NCBI GenBank assembly: GCA_900551755.1
Contig: URXK01000001.1
Coordinates: 320,545-384,544 of the forward strand
Direction of reading: 5' to 3'
From: an uncultured Eubacterium sp.
Lineage (GTDB): Bacteria; Bacillota; Clostridia; Lachnospirales; CAG-274
DNA length: 64,000 bases
The translations under genes were made by a program, and so were the position numbers. Shown piece after piece: positions 35,662-46,700 of this stretch. The notes beneath the pieces are model-generated. The model did no database searches, was not told the DNA's origin, and worked only from the letters and a program-made list of their open reading frames with translations. Position 1 is the stretch's first letter. Every line of letters begins with the position of its first letter.

Positions 35662-35693
35662 TAAAACTGAGTATTAAAAACATATCAGTTTTA
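35662..35693. promoter_or_regulatory. Inverted repeat between pdxR and pdxS, likely PdxR operator
   Basis: TAAAACTGA (35662-35670) and its exact reverse complement TCAGTTTTA (35685-35693), spaced by 14 bases, so half-site centres are 23 bases apart. The right arm is just upstream of a TATAAT (35696-35701) for pdxS. MocR dimers bind spaced half-sites, which fits. Confidence 0.6.
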
Positions 35694-35695
35694 TG

Positions 35696-35701
35696 TATAA
35701 T
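35696..35701 (+). promoter_or_regulatory. -10 box of pdxS
   Basis: TATAAT lies 41 bases before the pdxS start. The -35 position (ATTAAA near 35673) is poor, as expected for an activated promoter. Confidence 0.5.
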
Positions 35702-35742
35702 TATACACATATCAAACAAAAAAATCAATAGGAGGACTTAAA

Positions 35743-36612
35743 ATGTCAAGATATAAATTAAATTGTGAATTAGCTCAAATGTTAAAGGGCGGCGTAATAA
35801 TGGATGTAACTACTCCAGAGCAGGCAAAGATTGCTGAAGAAGCTGGTGCTTGTGCAGTAATGGCACTTGAAAGAATACCAGCTGATATTAGAGCTGCTGG
35901 TGGTGTATCAAGAATGAGTGACCCTAAAATGATTAAGGGTATTCAGGAAGCTGTTTCTATTCCAGTTATGGCTAAATGTAGAATTGGTCATTTTGCAGAG
36001 GCTCAGATTTTACAGGCTATTGAAATTGACTACATTGATGAAAGTGAAGTTTTATCACCAGCTGATGATGTTTATCATATTGATAAGACTAAGTTTGATG
36101 TACCTTTTGTTTGTGGTGCTAAGGACTTAGGCGAGGCTTTAAGAAGAATTGCTGAAGGTGCATCTATGATTAGAACAAAGGGTGAACCTGGTACTGGTGA
36201 TGTTGTTCAGGCTGTTAGACATATGAGAATGATGCAGAGCGAAATTAGAAGAATTGCTAATTGTAGCGAGGACGAGCTTTTTGACAATGCAAAAAAACTT
36301 GGTGTACCTTATGAGCTTTTAGCTTATGTTCACGAAAATGGTAAACTTCCAGTTGTAAACTTTGCTGCTGGTGGTGTTGCAACTCCAGCTGATGCTGCTT
36401 TAATGATGCAGTTAGGTGCTGAAGGTGTATTTGTAGGTTCTGGTATCTTTAAGTCTGGTAACCCTAAAAAGAGAGCACAGGCTATTGTTAAGGCTGTTAC
36501 AAATTATAACGATGCTAAAATGCTTGCTGAATTATCTGAAGATTTAGGCGAAGCTATGGTTGGTATTAACGAGGACGAAATTGAATTATTAATGGCAGAA
36601 AGAGGTAAGTAA
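35743..36612 (+). CDS. pdxS: Pyridoxal 5'-phosphate synthase subunit PdxS
   Basis: A 289-residue PdxS, the synthase barrel that makes pyridoxal 5'-phosphate from ribose 5-phosphate, glyceraldehyde 3-phosphate and ammonia. Highly conserved segments are visible: [44 protein letters not shown] and [19 protein letters not shown]. It is followed within two bases by pdxT; the DNA upstream is shared with the divergent regulator. Confidence 0.97.
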   Translation: MSRYKLNCELAQMLKGGVIMDVTTPEQAKIAEEAGACAVMALERIPADIRAAGGVSRMSDPKMIKGIQEAVSIPVMAKCRIGHFAEAQILQAIEIDYIDESEVLSPADDVYHIDKTKFDVPFVCGAKDLGEALRRIAEGASMIRTKGEPGTGDVVQAVRHMRMMQSEIRRIANCSEDELFDNAKKLGVPYELLAYVHENGKLPVVNFAAGGVATPADAALMMQLGAEGVFVGSGIFKSGNPKKRAQAIVKAVTNYNDAKMLAELSEDLGEAMVGINEDEIELLMAERGK

Positions 36613-36613
36613 T

Positions 36614-37186
36614 ATGAAGGTAGCTGTACTTGCATTACAAGGTGCTTTTATTGAACACGAAAAAATGCTTAATGACTTAGGTGTTGAGGCATTTGAATTA
36701 AGACAAAAGGCTGATTGTGAAAAGGACTTTGATGCACTTATTCTTCCAGGTGGAGAAAGCACTGTTATGGGCAAACTCTTAAGAGAGCTTGATATGTTTG
36801 ACATATTAAAGAAAAAGATAGAGAGTGGTATGCCTGTATTTGGTACTTGTGCAGGACTTCTTTTGTTGGCTCACAAAATTGAAAATGATAGCAGACAGCA
36901 CATTGGCTTAATGGATATAACAGCTGAAAGAAATGCTTATGGCAGACAACTTGGTAGCTTTGAAACTGTTAGTGAATTTAAGGGAATAGGTGAAATACCT
37001 ATGAGATTTATAAGAGCTCCTTATATAAAGTGTGTTGATGATAATAATGTTGAAGTGCTTTCAGTAGTAGATGATAAAATTGTTGCAGCAAGAGAAGGAA
37101 ATATGCTTGTTACAGCATTTCACCCAGAATTAACTGGCTGTAATGATGTGCATAAATATTTTATAGAAAATATTTGTAATCAATAA
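36614..37186 (+). CDS. pdxT: Glutaminase subunit PdxT
   Basis: A 190-residue class I glutamine amidotransferase that supplies ammonia to PdxS. Motifs: LALQGAFIEHEKML at the start, PGGEST, the nucleophile C79 in FGTCAGLLLLA, and the C-terminal FHPELT with the triad His and Glu. It is translationally linked with pdxS, and a terminator follows. Confidence 0.97.
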   Translation: MKVAVLALQGAFIEHEKMLNDLGVEAFELRQKADCEKDFDALILPGGESTVMGKLLRELDMFDILKKKIESGMPVFGTCAGLLLLAHKIENDSRQHIGLMDITAERNAYGRQLGSFETVSEFKGIGEIPMRFIRAPYIKCVDDNNVEVLSVVDDKIVAAREGNMLVTAFHPELTGCNDVHKYFIENICNQ

Positions 37187-37202
37187 AATAATTAATAATT
37201 TT

Positions 37203-37248
37203 AACCGATGATATTAAGTGATTTAACTTATGTCATCGGTTTTTTTGT
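37203..37248 (+). terminator. Terminator after pdxT
   Basis: Stem AACCGATGA with TCATCGGTT, an inner AAGT/ACTT stem, and a run of seven T. Confidence 0.85.
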
Positions 37249-37362
37249 TTTACTAAGATTTTACAAATTTATAACTCAAAGCTGATAGAAGAAAAACATT
37301 GTTTTATATATAATCTCTATTGTAAACAAAAAGAATACATTTTTTGAAGGAGATTAAAAAAG

Positions 37363-38217
37363 ATGAAAAAGACAATTAAATTAATGGTATCTGCAGTTTT
37401 AGCAGCAACTATGTTAGTAGGTTGTGGTAGCACAGGAACAACTGACAGTGGCAATGAAGGCACAAGTGAGGCAGCTTCAAGCTCTGATGATGTAATTACA
37501 ATGAGTGGTTCAACATCAATGGAAAAGCTTTGCAACACTTTAAAGGAAGAATATATGAACAAGACTGGTGTTGAAATTGATGTTCAGTTTACTGGTTCTG
37601 GTGCAGGTATTCAGGCTGTTTCAGAAGGTACTGTTAATATTGGTAACTCATCAAGAGCATTAAAGGATGAAGAAAAGGCAAAGGGTCTTTCTGAAAACAT
37701 TGTTGCTTTAGATGGTATCGGTATTATTGTTGACAAGGCAAACACAGTAGCTGATATTTCTAAGGATAATCTTGCTAAGGTTTATAAGGGTGAGATTAAG
37801 AATTGGAAGGAGCTTGGCGGTGCTGATGAGCCAATCGTTGTTATTGGTAGAGAAGCTGGTTCTGGTACAAGAGGTGCTTTTGAGGAAATTTTAGGTGTTG
37901 AAGACGCTTGTGTATATGCACAGGAAATTAGTTCAACAGGTGCTGTAATGGCAAAGGTTGCTTCTACTCCTGGTGCAATTGGTTATGTATCTCTTGATGT
38001 AATTGATGATACAGTATCTACTTTAAAGGTTGATAGTGTTGAAGCAACAGCAGAAAATATTAAAAATGGTACATATTCTATTCAAAGACCATTTGTAATG
38101 GCAACTAAGGGTGCTATTACAGAGCAGAGCCAGACAGTACAGGATTTCTTTAACTGGCTTGAAAGTGAAGAAGGTCAGACAATTATTACTAAGCTTGGTT
38201 TAGTAACAACAAAGTAA
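37363..38217 (+). CDS. pstS: Phosphate-binding lipoprotein PstS
   Basis: A 284-residue periplasmic-type phosphate-binding protein anchored as a lipoprotein (lipobox LVGC, Cys21). Phosphate contacts of the family are visible in SGSTSMEKL, NIGNSSRALKDEE and GREAGSGTRGAFEEI. It is the first gene of pstSCAB-phoU. A TATAAT lies 49 bases upstream at 37309-37314 without a good -35 box, which fits a promoter needing PhoP-like activation (inference). Confidence 0.95.
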   Translation: MKKTIKLMVSAVLAATMLVGCGSTGTTDSGNEGTSEAASSSDDVITMSGSTSMEKLCNTLKEEYMNKTGVEIDVQFTGSGAGIQAVSEGTVNIGNSSRALKDEEKAKGLSENIVALDGIGIIVDKANTVADISKDNLAKVYKGEIKNWKELGGADEPIVVIGREAGSGTRGAFEEILGVEDACVYAQEISSTGAVMAKVASTPGAIGYVSLDVIDDTVSTLKVDSVEATAENIKNGTYSIQRPFVMATKGAITEQSQTVQDFFNWLESEEGQTIITKLGLVTTK

Positions 38218-38254
38218 TGAAGTGATTTAAGATAAATGCTTGAGGTGAATTAGT

Positions 38255-39250
38255 ATGGAAAAAACAGTCACATTAAGCAGTAAGAGGGCTGTCGCTAGTA
38301 AAGTCGACAGCTCAACTACTGTAAAAAATATGTCAATTAAAGGTGGAAATAGAAGTAAATCCTTTTCAGAGGAATTTATGAAAATTATATTTACTGTATG
38401 TGGTTTTACTGCTGTTGCTGCTGTAATTGCTATTACTGTATATATGCTTATATCTGGCGTTCCTGCAATATTCAAGGTAGGTATAGCTGAAATGCTTTTT
38501 GGCACAGAGTGGGCACCTACTGCTGCTGAACCAAGTTTTGGTATTGCTTATATTATACTTACTTCTATTATTGGTACAGCTGCTGCCATAGTTATTGGTG
38601 TTCCTGTTGGTCTTTTAACTGCTGTATTTATGTCTGAGGTTGCAACACCTAAGGTTGCTAAGGTAGTTAAGCCAGCTGTTGAGCTTCTTGCAGGTATTCC
38701 ATCTATTGTATATGGTTTACTTGGTTTGTTGCTTATTAACCCTTTAATGGGAAGTATTGAAAAGGCAATATTTGCAAACTCTAAAACTCATATTATGAAT
38801 GGTGGTGCAAACCTTATTTCAGCCGTTTTAGTTCTTGCAATTATGATTTTACCTACAGTTATTAATAGTTCAGAAACTGCATTAAGAGCAGTACCTGTAC
38901 ATATGCGTCAAGCTAGTCTTGCTCTTGGTGCAACTCCAACACAGACAATATTTAAGGTAACAATACCTGCTGCAAAGTCTGGTATTATTACAGCTGTAGT
39001 ATTAGGCGTTGGTAGAGCAGTAGGTGAGGCAATGGCTATTGTACTTGTATCTGGTAATACTGTAAATGTTCCATTACCATTTAATTCAGTTAGATTTCTT
39101 ACAACCGGTATTGTATCAGAAATGGGTTATGCTGAGGGACTTCATAGACAGGCATTGTTTACTATAGGCCTTGTATTGTTTGCATTTATTATGATTATTA
39201 ACATAGTTATTAACAAGATTTTAAAGGGTGGTGAAGATAATGAGAGATAG
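38255..39250 (+). CDS. pstC: Phosphate ABC importer permease PstC
   Basis: A 331-residue permease with six membrane helices after a hydrophilic N-terminal stretch of about 45 residues. The family sequence AGIPSIVYGLLGL and the EAA-type loop PVHMRQASLALGATPTQTIF are present. It overlaps the pstA start by 11 bases. Confidence 0.95.
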   Translation: MEKTVTLSSKRAVASKVDSSTTVKNMSIKGGNRSKSFSEEFMKIIFTVCGFTAVAAVIAITVYMLISGVPAIFKVGIAEMLFGTEWAPTAAEPSFGIAYIILTSIIGTAAAIVIGVPVGLLTAVFMSEVATPKVAKVVKPAVELLAGIPSIVYGLLGLLLINPLMGSIEKAIFANSKTHIMNGGANLISAVLVLAIMILPTVINSSETALRAVPVHMRQASLALGATPTQTIFKVTIPAAKSGIITAVVLGVGRAVGEAMAIVLVSGNTVNVPLPFNSVRFLTTGIVSEMGYAEGLHRQALFTIGLVLFAFIMIINIVINKILKGGEDNER

Positions 39251-40097
39251 TATTTGTCAAAAACACATAAGAGTAAGTGACAATATTTTAAGATTTTTGA
39301 TTTATCTTTCTGCTGCCATTTCAGTTGGTATACTTATTGGCATTATTGGCTATGTAGCTTTTAGAGGCTTTGGCTCAATTAGTTGGGAATTTTTATCAAG
39401 TGTTACATCTGAATTAAATGGCACATTTGGTATTATTGGTAACATTGTAAACACTCTTTATATTATTGTTATATCATTAGTTATTGCAACCCCTATAGGT
39501 ATTGGTGCTGCTGTATACTTGACAGAATATGCTAAGGCTGGCAAAATTGTAAGAATGATTGAATTTACAACAGAAACTCTTGCTGGTATTCCATCTATAA
39601 TATATGGTTTGTTTGGTATGGCATTTTTTGGTATAACACTTAAACTTAAAACATCAATACTTTGTGGCTGTCTTACTTTAACAATTATGGTTCTTCCTCT
39701 TATAATAAGAACAACACAGGAGTCATTAAAAACTGTTCCTTTAGGATATAGAACAGGTGCTTTAGGTATTGGTGCAACAAAGTGGTATATGATTAGAACA
39801 ATTATTTTACCAAGTGCATTACCAGGTATTGTTACAGCTGTTATATTAAGTGTTGGTAGAATTGTTGGTGAGTCAGCAGCACTTTTATTTACTGCTGGTG
39901 CTGGTTACTATTTGCCAAAGCATTTATTCTCACACGCTCTTAAGTCAGGTGGTACTCTTACTATACAGATGTATTTAAGTATGGAAAGAGGAGAATTTGA
40001 CAATGCCTTTGGTATAGCTCTTGTCCTTGTAGTTATTGTACTTTTTATCAATGCTTTAACAAAGGTTATTACTAACAATATGAAAAAGTCTGCTTAA
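39240..40097 (+). CDS. pstA: Phosphate ABC importer permease PstA
   Basis: A 285-residue permease, partner of PstC. It has [15 protein letters not shown], the EAA-type loop [18 protein letters not shown] and [16 protein letters not shown]. An in-frame GTG lies 12 bases upstream but belongs to the GGGTGG ribosome site, so ATG 39240 is chosen. Confidence 0.95.
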   Translation: MRDSICQKHIRVSDNILRFLIYLSAAISVGILIGIIGYVAFRGFGSISWEFLSSVTSELNGTFGIIGNIVNTLYIIVISLVIATPIGIGAAVYLTEYAKAGKIVRMIEFTTETLAGIPSIIYGLFGMAFFGITLKLKTSILCGCLTLTIMVLPLIIRTTQESLKTVPLGYRTGALGIGATKWYMIRTIILPSALPGIVTAVILSVGRIVGESAALLFTAGAGYYLPKHLFSHALKSGGTLTIQMYLSMERGEFDNAFGIALVLVVIVLFINALTKVITNNMKKSA

Positions 40098-40113
40098 AGA
40101 AAGAGGTAATAAA

Positions 40114-40869
40114 ATGGAATCTAAAATTAGCGTATCAAACTTAAATTTATATTATGGTGCAAACCACGCTTTAAAAAATGTTAGTATGGAAATACCAAAG
40201 CAGGAGGTTACAGCCTTTATTGGACCATCTGGTTGTGGTAAATCTACATTTTTAAAAACTTTAAATAGAATGAATGACCTTGTAGATGGTGTCAGAATTG
40301 ATGGCAAGGTTTTACTTGATGGTGAGGATATATATAGTGCTGATGTAGACACAACATTATTAAGAAAAAAAGTAGGTATGGTTTTTCAGCAGCCTAATCC
40401 ATTTCCAATGAGTATTTATGACAACATAGCTTATGGACCAAGAATACACGGTATCAAAAATAAGTCACAGCTTGATGAAATTGTTGAAACTTCTTTAAGA
40501 GGTGCTGCAATTTTTGATGAAGTTAAGGATAGATTAAAGAAGTCAGCATTAGGTCTTTCTGGTGGTCAGCAACAGAGATTATGTATTGCTAGAGCTTTAG
40601 CTGTAAAGCCTGATGTACTTTTAATGGACGAACCAACTTCTGCTCTTGACCCAATTTCAACATTAAAGGTTGAGGAATTAATGGCAGAGCTTAAGGATAA
40701 TTACACAGTTGTTATTGTAACTCATAATATGCAGCAGGCTACAAGAATTGCTGATAACACAGCTTTCTTCCTTGTTGGTGAAATGGTTGAAATGAATAAA
40801 ACAGAAACATTATTCTCAAGACCAATGGATAAGAGAACAGAGGATTATATTACTGGTAGATTTGGTTGA
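40114..40869 (+). CDS. pstB: Phosphate import ATPase PstB
   Basis: A 251-residue ABC ATPase. Walker [21 protein letters not shown] loop [18 protein letters not shown], signature [14 protein letters not shown], Walker [14 protein letters not shown] and the switch His in VTHNMQQA are all intact. It powers PstC-PstA. Confidence 0.97.
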   Translation: MESKISVSNLNLYYGANHALKNVSMEIPKQEVTAFIGPSGCGKSTFLKTLNRMNDLVDGVRIDGKVLLDGEDIYSADVDTTLLRKKVGMVFQQPNPFPMSIYDNIAYGPRIHGIKNKSQLDEIVETSLRGAAIFDEVKDRLKKSALGLSGGQQQRLCIARALAVKPDVLLMDEPTSALDPISTLKVEELMAELKDNYTVVIVTHNMQQATRIADNTAFFLVGEMVEMNKTETLFSRPMDKRTEDYITGRFG

Positions 40870-40922
40870 TACTTTTTGTTGATGATATTCTTAATTATAA
40901 TATATTTTTATGGAGGTAGGAT

Positions 40923-41582
40923 ATGCCAAGAAAAACTTTTGAGGCTTCTCTTGAGGACCTTAATGTGGAATTAATTAAAATGGGTGCTATTGTTGAAAAT
41001 GCTATTAATTCAGCAATAATTGCTTTAAAGAATAATGATGATAAGCTAGCTAAAGAGGTTGTAGACCAAGATAGAGTTATTGATGATATGGAAAAAGATA
41101 TTGAAGCAAAATGTTTATCATTAATATTAAGACAACAACCTGTTGCTTGCGATTTGAGAGTTGTTTCTACAGCTTTAAAAATGGTAACTGATATGGAAAG
41201 AATAGGGGACCAAGCAGCAGATATTGCTGAACTTGTAATGGACTTTAAATCAGACTTAAAGTATAAAGCTATTGAGCATATTCCAGCTATGGCAGAGGCT
41301 GCTGTTTCAATGGTTCACGGAGCTATTGCTGCTTTTGTAAATAATGATATGGAGGCAGCACGAGAAATAATAAAGAAAGATGACATAGTTGACGAACTTT
41401 TTGAAAAGGTTAAATCTGATGTATCATTAAGTTTGCAAACTGATGTTAAAAATTGTGATATGGATATTAATTTCTTAATGATTGCTAAATATCTTGAAAG
41501 AATAGGTGACCACGCAGAAAATATATGTGAGTGGATTGAATTTTCTGAAACTGGTGACTATAAAAACGAAAAATTGTTATAG
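40923..41582 (+). CDS. phoU: Phosphate signalling protein PhoU
   Basis: A 219-residue PhoU made of two three-helix repeats, with the metal-binding motifs ALKMVTDMERIGDQAADI (about 83-100) and IAKYLERIGDHAENI (about 189-203). PhoU links the Pst importer to PhoR-type kinase signalling and limits uptake. It is last in the operon. Confidence 0.95.
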   Translation: MPRKTFEASLEDLNVELIKMGAIVENAINSAIIALKNNDDKLAKEVVDQDRVIDDMEKDIEAKCLSLILRQQPVACDLRVVSTALKMVTDMERIGDQAADIAELVMDFKSDLKYKAIEHIPAMAEAAVSMVHGAIAAFVNNDMEAAREIIKKDDIVDELFEKVKSDVSLSLQTDVKNCDMDINFLMIAKYLERIGDHAENICEWIEFSETGDYKNEKLL

Positions 41583-41609
41583 TTTTTATCTTTTTTATCT
41601 CTTTTTTAT

Positions 41610-41645
41610 CCTCCCAAACTTTTGTGTTTGGGAGGAATGTTTTAT
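41610..41645. terminator. Bidirectional hairpin between phoU and tetR-type gene
   Basis: A perfect 10-bp stem CCTCCCAAAC with GTTTGGGAGG and loop TTTTGT, between convergent genes. T-rich stretches lie on both sides but not directly against the stem. Confidence 0.65.
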
Positions 41646-42232
41646 TTATAATCAAAATTTATACCTAACACTTCTAAAGTCTTTTTAGAGAAAAAGTCTA
41701 TTATCATATCAATAACATCATTTACTGGCAGTGTAGATTCATTTAACCACCACTGTATTAAAACTACAAAAAGTGAAAAAAATGCCTCAGATAAAAGTTC
41801 TGGTGTAAAATTTGTGCCTTCAGTTCTTTTGTTGATTTGACTTATTGAAAAAAGGTCATACTTTAGCTTTTCTTTTAATTTATTTAAAAAATCAGGATTA
41901 GTCTTGTCTTTTACTAGTATGTTAAATATATCCTTATGCTCCTTAAAGTGCAATAGCATATTAATAACATATTGTCTTTGCTCCTTGCCATCAAGATTTT
42001 GCAACTTGTTTAATGTGGGAGAGAGTATACTTAATAATTCGTTTGAAATAGAATTATAAAGGGCTTCTTTTGTTTCAAAATGAATATAAAAAGTTTTTCT
42101 ATTTATCATAGCTTTTTTTGCTATGTCAGTAATAGTTATATTTGCGTACCCCTTTTCCTCCATAAGGTCTAAAAAGGCATTTTTAATAGCATTTTTACTT
42201 TTAATAATTCTTAAATCCGTCTTTTTTTCCAT
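41642..42232 (-). CDS. TetR-family transcriptional regulator
   Basis: A 196-residue TetR protein. The helix-turn-helix is ITITDIAKKAMINRKTFYIHF followed by TKEALYNSI (split here), with a helical ligand domain after it. AAGGAG precedes the start. It is divergent from the RND efflux pair, so it most likely represses that pair and responds to a pump substrate (inference). Confidence 0.9.
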   Translation of the reverse strand: MEKKTDLRIIKSKNAIKNAFLDLMEEKGYANITITDIAKKAMINRKTFYIHFETKEALYNSISNELLSILSPTLNKLQNLDGKEQRQYVINMLLHFKEHKDIFNILVKDKTNPDFLNKLKEKLKYDLFSISQINKRTEGTNFTPELLSEAFFSLFVVLIQWWLNESTLPVNDVIDMIIDFFSKKTLEVLGINFDYK

Positions 42233-42360
42233 AAATCTTGCTCCTTAATTTATATACTATATTTTACTATATAAAGGAAAAAAATTCAATAAATTTTGTA
42301 GAATAAGAAACAAAAAAAGAAAAAATGTATATTATTATATATTCTGTCCGATATTGACCA

Positions 42361-42388
42361 TTGCTTTATTTTATTAAAATGTTAGAAT
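42361..42388 (+). promoter_or_regulatory. Probable promoter of the efflux operon
   Basis: TTGCTT at 42361-42366 and TAGAAT at 42383-42388, spacer 16 bases, 42 bases before the adaptor gene. It is weak; no clear palindromic TetR operator was seen around it. Confidence 0.45.
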
Positions 42389-42429
42389 AAAATTAATATT
42401 AGATTAAAGTACAATTAGGAGGCGATTAT

Positions 42430-43788
42430 ATGAAAAAGAGAATGCTTTGTTCAATATTGGCATTATCTTTAATATTAGGTTTAGCAGGCTGTGGTAAAGA
42501 TGATACAGCTAATGTTGAAGTTACACCTAAAATTGTAAAAACTCAATCTGTGGCAGAGGAAAGTGTCACATCAGGTTATAGTTATCTTGGTATTGTTAAG
42601 GCTAAGGAAACAAAAAATTATTCATTCCTTGCTGCTGGCAAAATTGCTGAAATATGTGTTGAAAAGGGACAGCAGTTTAAAAAAGGTGATGTACTTGCAA
42701 AACTTGACACCACATCAATGGAATATCAGGCGTCTATAAGTCAAAATACAGAGTCACAGGCTCAGGCAACTTTGCAAAAGACTATAAGCACTTATGACAC
42801 AAATATTAGTAATGCTAAGTCACAAATTGAAACCCTTGATAAGGCTATTGCTGCTGGTCAAAAGGGTATTGATGCTCTTGTTGTAGGACTTAATGCAGAG
42901 TCACAAAATATTGAAGCTGGCGAAGATGCTCTTAATACATTAAAGGGTGAACTTGATGCTGCTAGAGAAATTAATGCAGTAGGTGGCTATGCTGATAAGG
43001 ACTTGGAACAGCTTGAAAGTCAGTACAAGACTAAGGCTGCTGAGTTAGAGGCAGCAAAGGCAACTCACGAGGGTAACAAAGCAACCCTTGAAAGCAAAAA
43101 GGCTGAACTTGAAGCATCAAAGGCTAAAAAGAGTGAAGCCCTTACAACTCTTAACAATCTTTATACTTCAAAGGCAAAAGATGTTGCTGCTGCTCAAGCT
43201 AGTGTAGATAGTGCTGGCACATCTAAGAGTATAGTTGATAAAAATATTAATGATGCAACAATAAAGGCTGATAGTGACGGCTATGTAATGGAGCTTCCTT
43301 ATAAAGAGGGTGAAGTTATAGCTGCTGGTTATCCTGTTGTTGTAGCTAAGAGCAAGGAGCTTGTTGTTACAGTTGGTGCATCTGATGATGAATATAGCAA
43401 TATTAAAGTTGGTGGCACAGCTCTTATAAATGGTAAGGCAGTAGGCAGAATTGATACAATAGCTCAGTATCCAGATGAAAAAACAAGAACTTATGCAGTA
43501 GATATTGCTATTGACGGTGATTACACAATTGGTGAAACTGTTGATGTTAAGATAGTTACAGGCAATGTTAGTGGCTGTTATGTACCAATTGATGCTGTAT
43601 TTAATAGTGACGGTGTTGACTATGTTTATGCTGTTAATGCTGAAAACAGAATATACAAAAAACAGGTTGTTTTAGGCGAATTCTCAGGAGATAAGGTTGA
43701 AGTACAAATTGATGACCCTTCAGCAATAGTAGTTACAGAGGGTGTTAAAAATCTCAGAGAAAATGACCTTGTAACAATGGAGGGCTGA
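42430..43788 (+). CDS. Membrane-fusion lipoprotein of an RND-type efflux system
   Basis: A 452-residue HlyD/MFP adaptor with a lipobox LAGC (Cys21). A split biotinyl-lipoyl domain (FLAAGKIAEICVEKGQQFKKGD and later DGYVMELPYKEGEVI, both abbreviated) flanks a long alpha-helical hairpin of about 170 residues rich in Ala, Lys and Glu. The beta-barrel domain follows. The RND pump gene begins four bases later. Anchored in the Gram-positive membrane, it would contact the pump's outer face. Confidence 0.9.
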   Translation: MKKRMLCSILALSLILGLAGCGKDDTANVEVTPKIVKTQSVAEESVTSGYSYLGIVKAKETKNYSFLAAGKIAEICVEKGQQFKKGDVLAKLDTTSMEYQASISQNTESQAQATLQKTISTYDTNISNAKSQIETLDKAIAAGQKGIDALVVGLNAESQNIEAGEDALNTLKGELDAAREINAVGGYADKDLEQLESQYKTKAAELEAAKATHEGNKATLESKKAELEASKAKKSEALTTLNNLYTSKAKDVAAAQASVDSAGTSKSIVDKNINDATIKADSDGYVMELPYKEGEVIAAGYPVVVAKSKELVVTVGASDDEYSNIKVGGTALINGKAVGRIDTIAQYPDEKTRTYAVDIAIDGDYTIGETVDVKIVTGNVSGCYVPIDAVFNSDGVDYVYAVNAENRIYKKQVVLGEFSGDKVEVQIDDPSAIVVTEGVKNLRENDLVTMEG

Positions 43789-43792
43789 TAAT

Positions 43793-46700
43793 ATGAATGG
43801 TAAGGAAAAATTCTTTGCAGGACTCCTTGAAAGAAAGTCATTAATCATAATGCTTGTTGTTATGGTATTTGCTGCTGGTATATTTTCATATATACAGATG
43901 CCTAAGCAAAAGTTCCCTAAGGTAGTCCTTCCAGTTGCAACAGTTACAGTTGTTTATCCAGGTGCAACTGCAGAAGATATGGAACAGCTTGTGTCAGAAA
44001 AGGTTGAGCATACTTGTATGGAGCTTGACGGATTTGACAAGTGTGAGTCTACAGTTGGCGATAATTATAGTGTAACTAGTATAAATTTAAGTATGGATTT
44101 ATCACAAAGCGAAGTTGATGACCGTTGGGACGAACTTAGAAATAAAATGGATACACTTAAGTCAGACTTGCCATCAGGTGTAACATCAATAACAGTTAAT
44201 GATGATGTTATGGATACAGCTGGTCTTATTCTTGCTGTAACAGGCGACAATATATCTAATGATGAGCTTTCACAAAGAAGTAAGGAAATTGCCGACCAGC
44301 TTAGACTTGTTAAGGGTGTTAAGAAGGTATCTGTACACGGTGATGTTCCATCAGAAGTTAAGATAACAGTAAATATTGATAAACTTAATGATACAAATGT
44401 ATCCCTTGCTGAACTTGCTAAAATTATAGGCTATCACAATTCAACATTGCCTACAGGTTCAATAAAAGTTGATGGCAACAATATTAAGGTTAATGCTTCT
44501 GGTCAATTTGAAAGTCTTGATGATATTAAAAACATTGTTATTGCATCAAACGATGACTATATTATTACTAAACTTTCAGATGTAGCTGATGTTAGAATGG
44601 AAGTACCTGATGATGAAGGTTACTATATTTTTAATAATAAAAAGTCTACTGTTCTTGCCGTTTATTTTGAAAGTGGCTTAAATGTTGTTAGTTTAGGTGA
44701 CAAGGTTAATAAGGTCATTGATGATTATAACGAAACATTGCCAGAGGGCGTAAGTGTTAATAAAATATTTATGCAGCCAGATAAAGTATCTAACTCTATA
44801 AATGATTTTGTTGTTAATCTTCTTGAGTCTATAATATTAGTTGTAATTGTAGTTATGATTGGTATGAACTTTAGAAATGCAATTGTTGTTTCTATTGCAA
44901 TACCATTATCTATATTAATGAATTTCTTGTTTAATCACATTATGGGACTTGAAATTCACTTTGTATCACTTGCGTCTTTGATAGTTGTACTGGGTATGCT
45001 TGTTGATAACTCGGTTGTTGTTAGTGATGCTATACAAAAGAATATTGATGCAGGAATGAGTAATAAAGATGCTGCTGTTAAGGGTGTTGCATCAGTTGCA
45101 TTGCCAGTATTTGTGTCTATGCTTTCATCTGTAATAGCCTTTTGTTCTATATTTGTGCTTCCAGGTGCATATAGACAGCTTTCAATTTCATTCCCAATAG
45201 TTATTATAACTTCTCTTGTTTGTTCTTTTGTAGTATCAATGATTGTTACTCCACTTACAAGTTGTTTCCTTTTAAGAAAGAGTAAAGAAAGCAACAATAG
45301 TAAAGTGCCACCATCAAGAAAGTTATATAATTGGGCTTTTAATCACGCATTTAAGCATAAGGCATCAACAATAATAGTTTCAATAGTTTTAATGCTTTTG
45401 TGTGCATCAACAGTATTTAGCATTGATATGCAGATTGTACCAACAGCTAATGATGATATTATTACAATTGATGTATCTGCAAATGATGAAAACAGCGTTG
45501 AAAGAACTAGAGAAATAGTTAATAATGTTGAAAAAATACTTGATGAACAGCCTGAAACTGAATATTATTTAAGTGGTGTTGGCTTAGGTATACCTCGTTA
45601 TGACTATGCTATTTTGCCTAAGGCTGATACTGATAACACTGGTGATATTTATGTTAAAATTAATCTTAAAAACGGTAAGCGTTTTAAGAAAACATCAGAT
45701 ATGGTTGACTTTCTTCAAAATGAAATGAATAGCCACATAGGCGGAGCAACTGTAATGGTTGATGAGCTTGGTATATTTACACTTAATACTAAGCCAGTTG
45801 AAGTTAAACTTTATTCTGACAATGTTGATGACTTAAACAAGGCATCAGAGCTTGTTAATGATATGCTTACACAGCTTGAAGGCACTAAGGGTATTCAAAA
45901 CAAAAATGAGCTTGCAACATATAATTACTATGTAAAAATGGATAATATGAAGCTTAATACTTTGGGACTTACTCAGGCTGAGGCTCAAAATGAACTTAGT
46001 ATAGCTATGCAGGGCAGAGATGTATCTACATACAGAAGTGGCAACAAGGAATATAGTGTTGTTCTTGATACTAACATTGATTCGAGAGACCAGATTAAGG
46101 CATTTAAGGTTAAGTCATCAACAATGGGTGCTAAGTACAATGTAGCACAGTTTGCTGATGTATCTTTAAAGCCAGAAATAACTTCAATTTCAAGAATAGA
46201 TGGTAGACGAGGCAGAGCTGTAGGTTGTTACACAAGCCAAAAAGTAAGTGAAATTTCTGTACAAAATGAGCTTGAAAAAATGATTTCTGAAAATATTGAC
46301 CAGTTCCCTAGTAGTGTTACTATTGAAAACTCTGGTAAGAAAAAGCCATTTATGGAAGATGTTCTTTTCAATATCGGTATTGCAGCAGCAGTTGCAGTTA
46401 TTGCAATGCTTATACTTCTTCTTATTCAGTTTGGTTCAATTAAGAAAGTTGCTATTGTATTTATATCAGTACCATTTGGTCTTGCAACAGGTATGCTTGG
46501 ACTTAAAATAACAGGTCAGCCAATAAGTTTGTTTGCTCTTATTGGTGGCGTAAGTCTTATAGGTTGTGTTATGGCAAATGCTATTGTGCTTATTGATTGT
46601 ATTACAAATGAGCTTAATAGTGGACTTGGCATAGAGGAGGCTTGTAAGTCTGCTGGTGGTCAAAGATTAAGACCTATACTTATGAGTACAATGACTACAG

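Noticed and set aside
37249-37362. PHO-box repeats upstream of pstS
   Set aside because: Single TTTACA-like and ATAACT-like words occur, but no regularly spaced repeat set convincing enough to call was found.
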